Shown here one piece after another: positions 44,662 to 53,836 of a DNA stretch of 64,000 bases (position 1 is the first letter of the stretch; the number at the start of each line of letters is the position of its first letter). This DNA comes from Saccharophagus degradans 2-40. Its GTDB lineage: Bacteria > Pseudomonadota > Gammaproteobacteria > Pseudomonadales > Cellvibrionaceae. The stretch covers positions 3,465,501-3,529,500 of the forward strand of contig NC_007912.1 of NCBI RefSeq assembly GCF_000013665.1. Reading direction: 5' to 3'. The notes under the pieces are model-generated. The model made no database searches. It saw only the letters and a program-made list of their open reading frames with translations, and was not told the origin of the DNA. Made by a program: the position numbers and the translations under genes.

Positions 44662-45159
44662 TTATTTATCTGCAATTATTTCGTCCCCAATTATTTTATA
44701 ACGCCTGGAATGGACACATATTTGGCTACTATCTTGACATGTTGTATCTATAATATTTTCGACTAAAAAAGCTTCTTCAATATCTGGGTTCACTATGGTT
44801 GTCACTTTCCTGAGTTTATGTTCTTTTTCATCCCATATAAAAATATCATAATTTTCATTAAGTCCTCTGGGGGCTACGCCAACCCATATACCCAGATCAA
44901 TGAAGCCATCAAAATTGAAGTCTTTGGTTATATTGTAGTTGTCATTCCAATTCCTGGTTTCCAGGGTTGTTATCTCTTCAGCATTTCCATTCGGATAGAC
45001 AACTCTAACGCTACTGTTCTCTTTGGTTAATACTAGTTCGAGATTTGGAGTTGGTTTGTATTTGAATGGGAATACATTTTCCGGAGAACTTAACTCTGAT
45101 TCTGCATGAACTCCTGCAGAAATAATAAGCATAAACAACAAAATATATTCCAGTTTCAT
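44662..45159 (-). CDS. Exported hypothetical protein with an Asp-rich FG-GAP-like motif
   Basis: About 165 residues with signal peptide KLEYILLFMLIISAGVHA. The mature part has DFNFDGFIDLGIWVGVAPRG, which resembles the calcium-binding D-x-N-x-D-G loop of FG-GAP/XAC2610-type proteins, and two Cys in DTTCQDSSQICVHS. No enzymatic motif. The ATG at 45159 after AGGAG is chosen. It is one of three exported small proteins on the minus strand in island III. Confidence 0.6.
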   Translation of the reverse strand: MKLEYILLFMLIISAGVHAESELSSPENVFPFKYKPTPNLELVLTKENSSVRVVYPNGNAEEITTLETRNWNDNYNITKDFNFDGFIDLGIWVGVAPRGLNENYDIFIWDEKEHKLRKVTTIVNPDIEEAFLVENIIDTTCQDSSQICVHSRRYKIIGDEIIADK

Positions 45160-45222
45160 GGCTTGTACTACTCCTGTAATGATAGGATTAACCGGCAATT
45201 GTACCAGTGTTTTTCAAACTCA

Positions 45223-45672
45223 CTAATTCGCTAATTGACTTATACAATTGTCGAGTTGTTTTGCCGCTTTTATAACTGCGTGATCTTCAGAGAATGACTT
45301 TTGATAACAAATTAACCAGTCATTATTATTGTCTTTGATATGAGAGGCGCTCTGCTTGATTAAAGAAATCCTCATCTGCGCACTGCACGTCCTTGTTTTT
45401 TTAAATCCATCCTCGGAAATGGGCCCAGGATGGGGAGCAAAAAGAGCCGTTAATATTTTATCAAGCTCACTGTAATCTGAGGAACCGCTACTATGTTTGT
45501 TGGCGAGCTCTTTAGATATATAATTGACATCATTTAGCAATTCTTGCGATTTATTTTTTTCGTAGATACAGGCTTCTATTCGTCCCCACGATGTCTCAGT
45601 AGAAGCGTTGGCTTCAATGCAAGTAAAAAAACAAACATTACAAAAAATCATAACTCTACAAAACATAACCAT
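45223..45672 (-). CDS. Exported hypothetical protein
   Basis: A 149-residue protein with a hydrophobic N terminus (VMFCRVMIFCNVCFFTCIEANA) acting as a signal peptide. Four Cys remain in the mature part (IEACIYEK, TCSAQM, LICYQK, NCISQ), suggesting disulphide bonds. The rest is helical and polar. I do not recognise the family. It lies between two other exported-protein genes on the same strand. Confidence 0.5.
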   Translation of the reverse strand: MVMFCRVMIFCNVCFFTCIEANASTETSWGRIEACIYEKNKSQELLNDVNYISKELANKHSSGSSDYSELDKILTALFAPHPGPISEDGFKKTRTCSAQMRISLIKQSASHIKDNNNDWLICYQKSFSEDHAVIKAAKQLDNCISQLAN

Positions 45673-45719
45673 TTCCTCTAATTCGCAGGCTATTATCGAG
45701 TGTTAATAAGACGTTTTTG

Positions 45720-46340
45720 CTATTTCCACATATTGTGGGTGGTATTCTCGAGTCGAGCTCTTAGACTACCATCATCTCTAAATTCTATGTGCAGAACAAC
45801 ACCGATGCGATTTCCATTGGACTTTCTGCTACCGAGTAATTTCATTTCTTGTGACTCATTTAGTTTTGTTAAGTCAACTTCTTGGTTATACCTCTTATCA
45901 GGCAGAAGATGCCACTTTTTACAATGACGTTTTGTATAATATTTCTGGTCTAAAACTCGCTTGGGCTTGCCACTACGTTCAAATTCTAAAGGATATTCCA
46001 AATAGCTAGTGCTGCACTCTGACAACTCCGCGTATTGGTACTCAACATTGATACTATCAGGCAATTTTTCCCCTTCAAAATCTTTAAAAGGCGGAAGCAC
46101 CACCAAACCGGTCCACTCACCTGGTACGTTTGGGTGAACGTAAATGACGGGATCGTTTAGGTCGACATTTACATAGCCAGCGTAACTTTGTGAAACGGGG
46201 AAATTATATAAAACTACACCGTAGCCGCTTGTCGAAGCTACATTGACCTTTACGCTATATGACTGCTTTGAGCAGCCTGCCAACACACTAAATGTAATAA
46301 CAAGCATTAAATATATATTCAGAAATTGCTTTTTTTCCAT
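45720..46340 (-). CDS. Predicted lipoprotein of unknown function
   Basis: A 206-residue protein. The signal ends in the lipobox VLAGCSKQS. The mature chain is beta-rich (VKVNVASTSGYGVVLYNFP, VIYVHPNVPGEWTGLVVLPP) and basic toward the end. The family is not recognised. It is the first gene of the three exported-protein genes in island III, probably expressed from its own promoter. Confidence 0.55.
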   Translation of the reverse strand: MEKKQFLNIYLMLVITFSVLAGCSKQSYSVKVNVASTSGYGVVLYNFPVSQSYAGYVNVDLNDPVIYVHPNVPGEWTGLVVLPPFKDFEGEKLPDSINVEYQYAELSECSTSYLEYPLEFERSGKPKRVLDQKYYTKRHCKKWHLLPDKRYNQEVDLTKLNESQEMKLLGSRKSNGNRIGVVLHIEFRDDGSLRARLENTTHNMWK

Positions 46341-46787
46341 GCTCCTCTCTTTCTTAACCTATTTTTTTCGCTTAAAAACAACAATAGCGATATAATCACG
46401 GTCTGGACCATATTAAAGTTTCCGCCAAAATATGGCCTCGCCATGTAACCCACTTTATAGCAATACATGAAAGGGGATGCCCGGTAATTTAACGCACAAT
46501 ACACCCAAATTGACACGCAGTGGTTTAGAGTATAGGAAGTATAAACGACCTTTTTGGCCTTCTAGAGGGTATAGGAAGTATAAACCACCGATTTGCCCTT
46601 CATCCGAAGTATCTTACCTGAAATCCCCTCACCCGTTTACCACTCAAGCCCCAATTTTCTCTATCGAACCAACCCAAACCGCTTAAAAAAGGTTCAGCTT
46701 AGCGGCAAATTCTCTGATTGATGATTCACGGGATGTAAGCAGCCCCACCGCTCCACTTAAAAGTTGGAAGTGTTAGCTTTGTGCTTA
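46341..46787. other. Intergenic stretch with a short direct repeat
   Basis: About 450 bases between the lipoprotein gene and the IS91 transposase. Apart from the 17-bp direct repeat at 46530-46546 and 46569-46585 I see nothing that reads as a gene or a structured site; small open frames here have no ribosome-binding site. Confidence 0.45.
46530..46585. repeat. Two direct copies of a 17-bp unit
   Basis: GTATAGGAAGTATAAAC occurs at 46530-46546 and 46569-46585, 39 bases apart. It may be part of the IS91 end region or a binding site. Confidence 0.5.
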
Positions 46788-48330
46788 TCAGTCAAAGAGA
46801 CGACTCTGCGATGGATCGAACAGGCTGGGCGTCAGTGGCGGCGCTCGCTCTGGTGGCAACTCTTGCTGCTTGGCAGCATTCGCTTTGACCGCTTTCTGCT
46901 TTAGGTGCTTGAGAATCTGCTCAATCACCTTGGGATCTTCGATGCTGGCAATCACTTTGACGCGACCGCCGCAGTGTTCACAAACCTCGATGTCGATGCT
47001 GAACACTCGCTTGAGGCGTTGCATCCAGGTCATAGCGCGATGGCGCTCTGCGGGGCTCTTGTCGAGCCAATCCACCTCCGACGATTGCAACTTGTCGGAG
47101 TTTTTACCCCGTTTGGCTGACGTCACATCAACTCGGTGCTTGCTATTGGGTGCGAATACTCCGTGAAATCGAGTGAGGTTGACTCGTGGCTTAGGAACCA
47201 GAGCAGCCAACTTGGCAATGAAATCCAAGGGCTCGAAGATCACATGCGTTGTGCCATTGCGATAGGGTGTCTTCAGTTCGTAACGCACCTGACCATTGGC
47301 CGTCACTACCAGACGCTTTTCTGAAACTGCCGGCCGGCTAATGTAACGACACAGCCGTTCCAGCTTATCGCGCTGATGCGCTTCCGCCATCACGCCCGCA
47401 TGCAAGGAGAAGCCGGCATGGTTGGCTACTCGACTGCTTGAGTCGGCTTTATCCTCACGCTCTGGCAAGGTTTGCAGGGTGAAGACTTTGCGCCCCTGTT
47501 GGGGGCCGGTGGCAATGCGGTAGGTCACCGATGCGCCGTGCAATTGAGTGAGTGCATCGTCTTCACTGTCTTCCAGCATCAACCAGGTATTCTCAGCATA
47601 GCGTTCCAGCAGACCTTGCTTTTCCAGACAACGAGCGATGCGGTGGCTGAGGGTGTGAACGAGGGTATTCAACTCACCGTGAGTCGGCGCTTTGACGCGA
47701 TGGAAGCGCTGCTTGCCATAGTCATCTTCGGCATAGACGCCATCGAGAAACAGCATGTGGTAGTGGACATTGAGATTTAGCGCGGAGCCAAAGCGTTGGA
47801 TTAGGGTCACTGAGCACAGTTTGTGCAGAGGCTTTGGTGTAACCGGCTTTTTTTATCAGATGAGTTGAGAGTGTGCGATAAACGATACTCAAGACCTTGC
47901 CCATCAGCTCTGGATGGCGAGCCAGTAGAAATCGCAACTGGAAAGGAAAGCTCAATACCCACTGACGAATGGGCGCTTCAGGAAACACCTCATCCACCAG
48001 CAGAGCCGCACTTTCTGCCATACGTCGAGCGCCGCAGCTGGGGCAAAAACCGCGTCGTTTGCAGCTGAAAGCGACCAAACGCTCGTGATGGCAATCCTCA
48101 CAGCTCACCCGTAAGAAGCCATATTCCAGGCGGCCGCATTGGAGGAAGTCATCGAATTCTTGTTGAATGTAGCGAGGGAGGTTTTGTCCTTGGGCTTCGA
48201 GTGAAGCTTTGAAGGCTGGATAGTGCTGCTCGATGAGCTGGTAGAGCAGCGCCTGTTCGGGTTGATGACGTTCGTAACGGTTTGCTTGAGTGGGCGATTG
48301 ATTCGCCGTGGCGCTCCTTGCCAGTGACAT
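46788..48330 (-). pseudogene. IS91-family transposase, frameshifted
   Basis: The first part (48330 down to about 47820) has the zinc-binding region LRVSCEDCHHERLVAFSCKRRGFCPSCGARRMAESA and IRQWVLSFPFQLRFLLA. The second part, in another frame, continues VTLIQRFGSALNLNVHYHMLFLDGVY (the HxH of the HUH fold), RLCRYISRPAVSEKRL with the Tyr, and PYRNGTTHVIFEPLDFIAKLAALVPKPR. A single frameshift near 47800-47830 breaks the gene between ASAQT and VTLIQRF; otherwise it is full length. Rolling-circle type IS91 elements carry along neighbouring DNA. Confidence 0.88.
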
Positions 48331-48348
48331 GGGTATCTTCCGCTGATA

Positions 48349-48364
48349 CTGTACTTATATACAG
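48349..48364. promoter_or_regulatory. LexA-box-like site upstream of the IS91 transposase
   Basis: CTGTACTTATATACAG matches the gammaproteobacterial SOS box CTGT-N8-ACAG exactly and lies 19 bases before the transposase start. It may make the transposase SOS-inducible or be a remnant of another promoter. Confidence 0.5.
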
Positions 48365-48493
48365 CATAACGACTTGCGGTCAGACGTCCAGTTTAGACCG
48401 AGATATCGCTCAACGCTTAACCCGCGTTAACCCTCACGAGTTGTTATCAACCCCCAGCAGCTGAGCGAATGGGTTTTGAACCGACGTCCCACT

Positions 48494-48579
48494 CCACCAC
48501 CACCTTGTAACTAGCCCTAATGAGCCCTCACCGGCCAGTAGGGCTTTTTATTTACCCACAAGAAATGAGGGCTGAATCC
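48494..48579. repeat. Repeat B, copy 2: CCACCA junction with terminator
   Basis: The degenerate sequence GGGTTTTGAACCGACGTCCC and CTCCACCACCACC is followed by the AGCCCTAATG hairpin and a T-run, as in copies at 43784 and 52676. It marks the island III/IV boundary. Confidence 0.72.
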
Positions 48580-48611
48580 CTTTAAAGTAACTGGCGACAT
48601 ACTTCATCGTT

Positions 48612-49232
48612 TCAACCTAAACCTTTCATCAATATATAAATGTGATCATCTATGAGCTTTGTATAGGCGCTCTTTGATTGTTCTCCGGTAATCATGCTCC
48701 AAGTCGTGAACATGACAACCGGCGCCATCACTAAGCGATTATCAATGGTGTTTGCTAACTTGTTGAGCTCTCCTCTTGCAACGCCGCGCCTTAGGATGTT
48801 GGCAATGGAATGTATGCCGTTCGATAAAACGACGGATTTGTAGGCATTCACCAGGCTGGGAAAGCGATGCCCTTCCGCAATCAGAACCTTCATGAGGACT
48901 GCTGATCCGTTCACGAAAAGTTGCTGGTATACCCTCCAGTAGAAGTTCTTTAGCAAGTCCCTAGTGCTTAACGACTCATCTTTGCTGGTCTCATCAATCT
49001 GCGTCATGGTGCCCGCCAACCGGATCTTTACGGCTGCCTCAAAAATGGCCTCTTTCGACTCAAAATAGAGATAAACGGTACCTTTTGCGACACCCGCACC
49101 CTTGGCAATGTCTTCGATTTTAGTGGCGGTGAAGCCTTGGTTTGCCCAAAGTTTCATGGCTGAATCTACGATTTCGTCTGGTCGCGCCTCTTTGCGGCGT
49201 AAGTTACGTTTATGGCTTTCTGTATGGGTCAC
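48612..49232 (-). CDS. TetR-family transcriptional regulator
   Basis: A 206-residue TetR-type repressor. The N-terminal HTH reads EIVDSAMKLWANQGFTATKIEDIAKGAGVAKGTVYLYFESKEAIFEAAV, and the C-terminal ligand domain is helical and less conserved. It is divergent from the DevBCA-type exporter operon, which it probably represses until an inducing compound binds. Confidence 0.92.
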   Translation of the reverse strand: MTHTESHKRNLRRKEARPDEIVDSAMKLWANQGFTATKIEDIAKGAGVAKGTVYLYFESKEAIFEAAVKIRLAGTMTQIDETSKDESLSTRDLLKNFYWRVYQQLFVNGSAVLMKVLIAEGHRFPSLVNAYKSVVLSNGIHSIANILRRGVARGELNKLANTIDNRLVMAPVVMFTTWSMITGEQSKSAYTKLIDDHIYILMKGLG

Positions 49233-49348
49233 TTAATAAATTCTCTTGCCGATTATGCATTGCTACAGTATATTACTGACTTGCAGGTCATTAATCTACC
49301 TTTTTAAACAAAGTTTGGCCATTTCATGTGGTCAAGCTGGGGCACAGC

Positions 49349-50554
49349 ATGACGAAGAAAGCGAAAGATAGAGCGGTATCTGAAGAGATAATGCCATTAA
49401 TCGAAAATGGTATTGCGAAACATCTCGCGATAAAGCGTAACTGGCAACCCGTGCGTCGTAAGTTTTTGATTCTATCCGTCGTTGTGGGGTTAATCGCATT
49501 GGGCGGAATTGTTGGCATGTATTTTCAGCCACCGGGATTGCAGCTCTTCTTCAGGGCGACAGGTCTTGTGCCCGGTGCTGGGTCAGAACACCCGATTGCG
49601 ACGCCGGTTCAGCGGCAAGCATCACTGGCAACACAGCAGAATATGACGATTAAAGCGCTCGGGAGGTTGATGCCCTATGGTGACGTCATCGTGGTTGCTC
49701 CACCGTTCGGCGCTGGTGATGCGCGCATCGCAAAAATTCTCGTTAAAGAGGGTCAAGTGGTAGACGCCAACGATGTCATCGCGCAACTGGATAGCCTAGA
49801 TCAATTGCAATCCGCGGTTAATGTTGCAGAAGCAGGTTTGGGTGTAGCGCTAGCAACATTGAACCAAATGGAAAGCCTTGTAGACACTTCTCTAAAAGAT
49901 CTTTTTGCCAAGCACGAAGGCGCAGAGGAGTCTTTACATGTTGCTTCACTAAACCACCAGCGCGTAGTCGATCTTTATAAAAATTCAATGGTGTCACTCA
50001 AAGAATTGGAGCAAAGCGAATTAAGCGTAATTACAGCGAAAAAGTCACTAGAACAAATTGAGGCTCAATTGAGTCGCACGGTTGGCGGCGAAAGCCAAAC
50101 AGATATTCAGCTTGCATTGTCTCAATTAAAATTGGCAAGGGCTGATGTTGAGCGCGCAAAAATAGATCTTCAAAAAGCGTATATACGAGCGCCGAAACCC
50201 GGCACCATAATCCGTTTACATGTGCGTGTAGGCGAACGTCCTGGAAATTTGGGTGTTGCTACTCTCGGTGCCACTGATTCGATGCAGGCTGAATTAGAAA
50301 TCTATCAAACAGATATCGCTGATGTAGTGGTAGGCGCAAATGTGTTACTTACTAGCCCAGCACTTAAAACACCGCTACAAGGCAAGGTTTCTGAAGTTGG
50401 CTTGGAAGTTGAACGCCAGAGTATCGTGGGCACGAGCCCTGCATCCAATCTAGATGCACGCATTATTAGAGTAACAGTCGATTTAGATGAGATGTCCTCG
50501 CAGCTCGCGAAGAGCTTAACGGGTTTAGAAGTTACCGCCACGGTGGACATCTAA
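49349..50554 (+). CDS. devB: Membrane fusion (HlyD/DevB-like) subunit of an ABC exporter
   Basis: A 401-residue periplasmic adaptor with one N-terminal membrane helix (KFLILSVVVGLIALGGIVGMYF). The biotinyl-lipoyl-like half carries VVAPPFGAGDARIAKILVKEGQVVDANDVIAQLD, then a long helical hairpin and KAYIRAPKPGTIIRLHVRVGERPG. Related to DevB, which works with DevC and DevA to export glycolipids or other hydrophobic compounds. The ATG at 49349 with GGGG upstream is chosen over a GTG at 49328. Its stop overlaps the next start as TAATG. Confidence 0.85.
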   Translation: MTKKAKDRAVSEEIMPLIENGIAKHLAIKRNWQPVRRKFLILSVVVGLIALGGIVGMYFQPPGLQLFFRATGLVPGAGSEHPIATPVQRQASLATQQNMTIKALGRLMPYGDVIVVAPPFGAGDARIAKILVKEGQVVDANDVIAQLDSLDQLQSAVNVAEAGLGVALATLNQMESLVDTSLKDLFAKHEGAEESLHVASLNHQRVVDLYKNSMVSLKELEQSELSVITAKKSLEQIEAQLSRTVGGESQTDIQLALSQLKLARADVERAKIDLQKAYIRAPKPGTIIRLHVRVGERPGNLGVATLGATDSMQAELEIYQTDIADVVVGANVLLTSPALKTPLQGKVSEVGLEVERQSIVGTSPASNLDARIIRVTVDLDEMSSQLAKSLTGLEVTATVDI

Positions 50555-51735
50555 TGCTCAGCGTAAAATGGCTAAGCAAGCTTCTAGGTAGAATGCCGAT
50601 CGGTTGGCTGCAGCTAAGTCATTCTAAAGGGCGCATGTTTGCGGCTATCGCCGGCGTGGCGTTTGCAAATGTTTTGGTATTTGTTCAATTGGGTATTCTA
50701 GGTGCGCTTAGCGGCACTATCAATTTTTCATATAACCCTCTCAGCGCAGATATATTAGTCTCCTCATCGAATGCCAATACCCTCACAGATGGAGTGCCAT
50801 TGAGTCGCCGCTGGCTTTGGAAAGTGTTAGCAGTACCTGGCGTGTCCGCCGCGTCGCCTCTCTATTTAGGTAAGGTAGACTGGCTGCTGCCAAATGAAAA
50901 AACCGCGTCTTTAACCGTTTATGGCTTGCCTATTGAGGCTACTGCGTTTTCAGGCAGCTTACTTAGCGACAAATTAAAAGCGATTGCAATTCCGGGCACT
51001 GCTTTACTTGATCGTCGTACCCGAGGTTTAGATACACAAACCATTGACGCACTATTCGGTAGTAAAAATGCCACTATTGAACTGTCAGGCACCAAAATTA
51101 ATATCGTCGGAGATTTTGAATTAGGCGGTGGTTTTAGTGCAGACGGTGCACTTATTGTTTCAGATCAAACCTTTTTAACGTTGTTTCCAAATCGCAGCTC
51201 AGGCACACCGTCTCATTTATTAGTCAATCTAGTTGATGGCACGCAGGTTGCGACCATGGTTAACAAACTCATGGATATTTTCAGTAATGAACCGTTAAAA
51301 ATCCGCAGTATGGCAAAGGCGCAAGCCGAAGATCTCGCTTATCAAACTACCCAGCGCCCGATAGGCGTTATCTTTGGCATGGGTGTTTTTATCGGCATAT
51401 TGGTGGGTTTAGTTATCGTCTATCAAGTTCTGTCTACGGACGTGGCAGACCATTTGCGTGAGTATGCAACGTTTAAAGCGATCGGTTATCGGCACAGCTT
51501 CTTTTTAGGTATTGTGTTTGAAGAGGCAATTATTCTTGCCATCTTGGGGTTCATTCCAGGTTTGAGTATTTCGCTACTCATTTATGAAGTGATGTCCACA
51601 GCGACGGGTTTACCCGTGGCGATGGATATTTCTCGTGCAAGCTTGGTCTTTATCGGCACCATCGCTGCCTGTACATTGTCGGGAGCTTTTGCCACGCGGC
51701 GACTAAAATCCGCCGACCCTGCGGAGCTTTTTTAA
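50554..51735 (+). CDS. devC: ABC exporter permease, DevC/FtsX-like
   Basis: A 393-residue permease. It has one N-terminal membrane helix (MFAAIAGVAFANVLVFVQLGIL), a large periplasmic domain of about 230 residues, and three C-terminal helices (IGVIFGMGVFIGILVGLVIVYQV, SFFLGIVFEEAIILAILGFIPGL, LVFIGTIAACTLSGAFATRRL), the FtsX/MacB layout. EYATFKAIGYRHSFFL is the DevC/FtsX signature. It ends in TAATG overlap with the ATPase gene. Confidence 0.87.
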   Translation: MLSVKWLSKLLGRMPIGWLQLSHSKGRMFAAIAGVAFANVLVFVQLGILGALSGTINFSYNPLSADILVSSSNANTLTDGVPLSRRWLWKVLAVPGVSAASPLYLGKVDWLLPNEKTASLTVYGLPIEATAFSGSLLSDKLKAIAIPGTALLDRRTRGLDTQTIDALFGSKNATIELSGTKINIVGDFELGGGFSADGALIVSDQTFLTLFPNRSSGTPSHLLVNLVDGTQVATMVNKLMDIFSNEPLKIRSMAKAQAEDLAYQTTQRPIGVIFGMGVFIGILVGLVIVYQVLSTDVADHLREYATFKAIGYRHSFFLGIVFEEAIILAILGFIPGLSISLLIYEVMSTATGLPVAMDISRASLVFIGTIAACTLSGAFATRRLKSADPAELF

Positions 51736-52418
51736 TGCACCCAATTCAAGTTAAAGAATTGAATCACTGGTTTGGTCAAGGTGAGGCAAAAAAGCAGGCA
51801 TTGTTTGATATCAATTTAGATATTGAAAAAGGAAAACTGACTATTCTAATGGGACCGTCGGGCTCAGGCAAAACAACACTGCTTACCATAATGGGCTGTT
51901 TGCGAGACGTGCAGCAGGGCAGTATTCAAGTGTTGGGTAATGAGCTATTAGGGCTTGACGATTGGAGCAAAGAAAATCTACGTCGCAAGTTTGGCTTTAT
52001 TTTTCAAGCACACAACCTTCATGAAAGCTTAACCGCAATTGAAAATGTCTTGATGGGTTTAGAAGTACATGGCTTAGGGCAAAAGGATAAGCAGAACACT
52101 GCCGCTAAACACGTGCTCTCACTTTTTGGGCTGGGCGATAGAATGCATTACCTACCAGAAAATTTGTCCGGCGGGCAAAAGCAGCGTGTTGCTATCGCCC
52201 GAGCCTTAGTTTCGAATCCACAGATAATATTTGCCGACGAGCCGACGGCCGCATTGGACTCAACATCTGGAAAAAACGTGGTGCAAACTTTAAAAGTCCT
52301 AGGCGAGCAACGTGGCGTTACAACAATTATGGTTACTCACGACAACAGAATATTAGAGTATGCCGACAGAATCATTACCTTAGAAGATGGCCGTATCATT
52401 TCCGATAAGTTGGTTTAG
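51735..52418 (+). CDS. devA: ABC exporter ATPase, DevA/LolD-like
   Basis: A 227-residue ABC ATPase. Walker A is LMGPSGSGKTTLL, the Q-loop is FGFIFQAHNLHESLTA, the signature is LSGGQKQRVAIARAL, Walker B is QIIFADEPTAALDST, and the switch is IMVTHDNRILEYADRI. It powers the devBCA exporter. The order B, C, A with overlapping codons is the usual one. The operon is probably under control of the divergent TetR protein. A CCACCA junction follows about 250 bases downstream. Confidence 0.93.
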   Translation: MHPIQVKELNHWFGQGEAKKQALFDINLDIEKGKLTILMGPSGSGKTTLLTIMGCLRDVQQGSIQVLGNELLGLDDWSKENLRRKFGFIFQAHNLHESLTAIENVLMGLEVHGLGQKDKQNTAAKHVLSLFGLGDRMHYLPENLSGGQKQRVAIARALVSNPQIIFADEPTAALDSTSGKNVVQTLKVLGEQRGVTTIMVTHDNRILEYADRIITLEDGRIISDKLV

Positions 52419-52796
52419 CACAGCAGCGCGCAGTCGAATTAATAAGACAGAACACACCATATTAGAGGAATGGAGTAAAGCCATAAAGCCTTGGGGTACC
52501 AGATTTCGCTTAATGATGAAGTGCATGACCACAGTCAATTGTCAACCCGAGTTTCAGCTAGCCTCTGACAAACAGGGCTTTGAAGCTCCTGCGTAAGCAG
52601 CAGCCCGCATTAGCTTGCTACAGCAATCGTTGGACTGATTCAGTTTCCATCTTGGGAACCAGACCCGTGTTTCACCCCACCACCATCTTGTAAATAGCCC
52701 TAATGAGCCCTCACCGGCCATTAGGGCTTTTTATTAACCCGCAATTTTACTCTCAGGAAATGCGAAACGATGAGGGTTATGCCCACTCTTTCGTAC
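52419..52796. other. Junction region downstream of devBCA
   Basis: About 380 bases. It contains a degenerate CCACCA-ending sequence (52640-52684) and repeat B copy 3 with its terminator. A continuing open frame at 52387-52596 has no recognisable product. Confidence 0.5.
52676..52760. repeat. Repeat B, copy 3: CCACCA junction with terminator
   Basis: CCCCACCACCATCTTGTAAATAGCC, then the AGCCCTAATG / CCATTAGGGCT hairpin and T-run. The preceding GGGAACCAGACCCGTGTTTC resembles the degenerate tRNA-like ends at the other junctions. It marks the island IV/V boundary. Confidence 0.72.
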
Positions 52797-52997
52797 TCAG
52801 ACAGCTTCAGAGGTACTTTTACGCAAGCAACTCGCCTCATACTCCAGCACATCTTCGCGACGATACCTGACTTGACCGCCCAACTTTACGTAAATTGGTC
52901 CAATCCCTTCGGATCTCCACCTCTCTAGTGTAGCCTCACTCACTTGCCAACGATTACACAGCTCTCTTTGCGTCATAAGTGATTGATATTCATTCAT
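52797..52997 (-). CDS. Small helix-turn-helix (excisionase/AlpA-type) protein
   Basis: A 66-residue protein, TQRELCNRWQVSEATLERWRSEGIGPIYVKLGGQVRYRREDVLEYEASC, the complete HTH_17/MerR-like winged helix with G-x-V-R-Y-R-x-x-D. ATG at 52997 with GGAGAAT upstream. A close paralogue lies at 62849-63064 near the other end of this island. It may be a recombination directionality factor or a regulator of higBA. Confidence 0.78.
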   Translation of the reverse strand: MNEYQSLMTQRELCNRWQVSEATLERWRSEGIGPIYVKLGGQVRYRREDVLEYEASCLRKSTSEAV

Positions 52998-53056
52998 ATT
53001 AATTCTCCAGTATATTTTAGTTGATACAGTCCCATTTTGGGACTATTATTTACTTT

Positions 53057-53362
53057 ATGAAAATCATTGCCTTGTCGACACTGAAAGCTTTCTGGGAAGA
53101 ACACCCAGAGTACATGGACGCTAAAGAGCCAACGCTAGCTTGGTATCGCCTTGCGTTAGCGGCTGACTGGAGTACACCTGTTGACGTTAAGCAGGATTTT
53201 AGAAATGCCAGTATCCTCAAAGACGGGCGTGTGGTTTTCAATATTGCAGGGAATAAGTATCGATTGGTCGCTTGGATCAACTACGCCTATCGCGTGGTGT
53301 ACATTCGTTTTATCGGCACCCATACGCAATACGAAAAATTCGTCGGGAACGAATTTTCATGA
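53057..53362 (+). CDS. higB: HigB-family toxin with a C terminus replaced by a hairpin element
   Basis: A 101-residue HigB-type mRNA interferase. It shows IIALSTLKAFWEEHPEY, then FRNASILKDGRVVFNIAGNKYRLVAWINYAYRVVYIRFIGTHTQY, the full core of the HigB/RelE fold. The original ending KIDVQTI followed by TAA can be read at 53407-53430; the 72-nt element at 53333 interrupts it and supplies EKFVGNEFS plus a stop, keeping almost the same length. Activity is therefore plausible. It precedes higA in the usual toxin-first order. Confidence 0.85.
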   Translation: MKIIALSTLKAFWEEHPEYMDAKEPTLAWYRLALAADWSTPVDVKQDFRNASILKDGRVVFNIAGNKYRLVAWINYAYRVVYIRFIGTHTQYEKFVGNEFS

Positions 53363-53404
53363 GCGAAGCGAGCCCGAAGGGTGAGGCTCATGGACGAGCT
53401 GAAT
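53333..53404. mobile_element. Short multi-hairpin element, copy 5 (72 nt), in higB
   Basis: GAAAATTCGT-type arm, loop CGGGA, ACGAATTTTC, then small hairpins with CCCGAAGGGTGAG and GCTC/GAGC (loop ATGGAC), ending GAAT. The dinucleotide AC flanks it (53331-53332 and 53405-53406); the 5-base AATAC also recurs. The higB reading frame resumes exactly after it, so the insertion point is clear. Confidence 0.75.
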
Positions 53405-53464
53405 ACAAGATTGATGTACAAACTATTTAAATGCCCCAAAAGGTAGAAACGAGAGGTACAAACT

Positions 53465-53836
53465 ATGGACATCAAACCCATTAAAACTGATGCCGACTAC
53501 CGAGCGGCATTAAAAGACATTGAAAGCCTAATGATGGCTGGTCCTGACACACCTGAAGGTGAAAAGCTGGATGTGATGGTCACCCTTATCGAGGCCTATG
53601 AAGGCAAACATTTCCATATGGAACTGCCTGATCCCGTTGAAGCGATCAAATTCGAAATGGAGCGTAAGGGCTTAACTGTAAAAGATCTTGAACCCATGAT
53701 TGGTAAGAGCAATCGCGTGTATGAGATTCTCAACCATAAACGCTCGCTCACACTGAAAATGATATGGAACCTGCATAAGGGATTAGGCATTCCTGCGGAG
53801 TCTCTGATCAAACCGCCGCAAGCACATGCCTTATAA
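53465..53836 (+). CDS. higA: HigA-family antitoxin
   Basis: A 123-residue antitoxin with a C-terminal HTH: AIKFEMERKGLTVKDLEPMIGKSNRVYEILNHKRSLTLKMIWNLHKGLGIPAESL. The N terminus (IKPIKTDADYRAALKDIESLM...PEGEKLDVMVTLIEAYE) is typical of long HigA proteins. It neutralises HigB and represses the operon. It overlaps the start of the broken primase gene by 11 bases. Confidence 0.9.
   Translation: MDIKPIKTDADYRAALKDIESLMMAGPDTPEGEKLDVMVTLIEAYEGKHFHMELPDPVEAIKFEMERKGLTVKDLEPMIGKSNRVYEILNHKRSLTLKMIWNLHKGLGIPAESLIKPPQAHAL

Noticed and set aside
46319..46686. Two short open frames beside the lipoprotein gene
   Set aside because: Neither has a ribosome-binding site, and the plus-strand one spans a short direct repeat.
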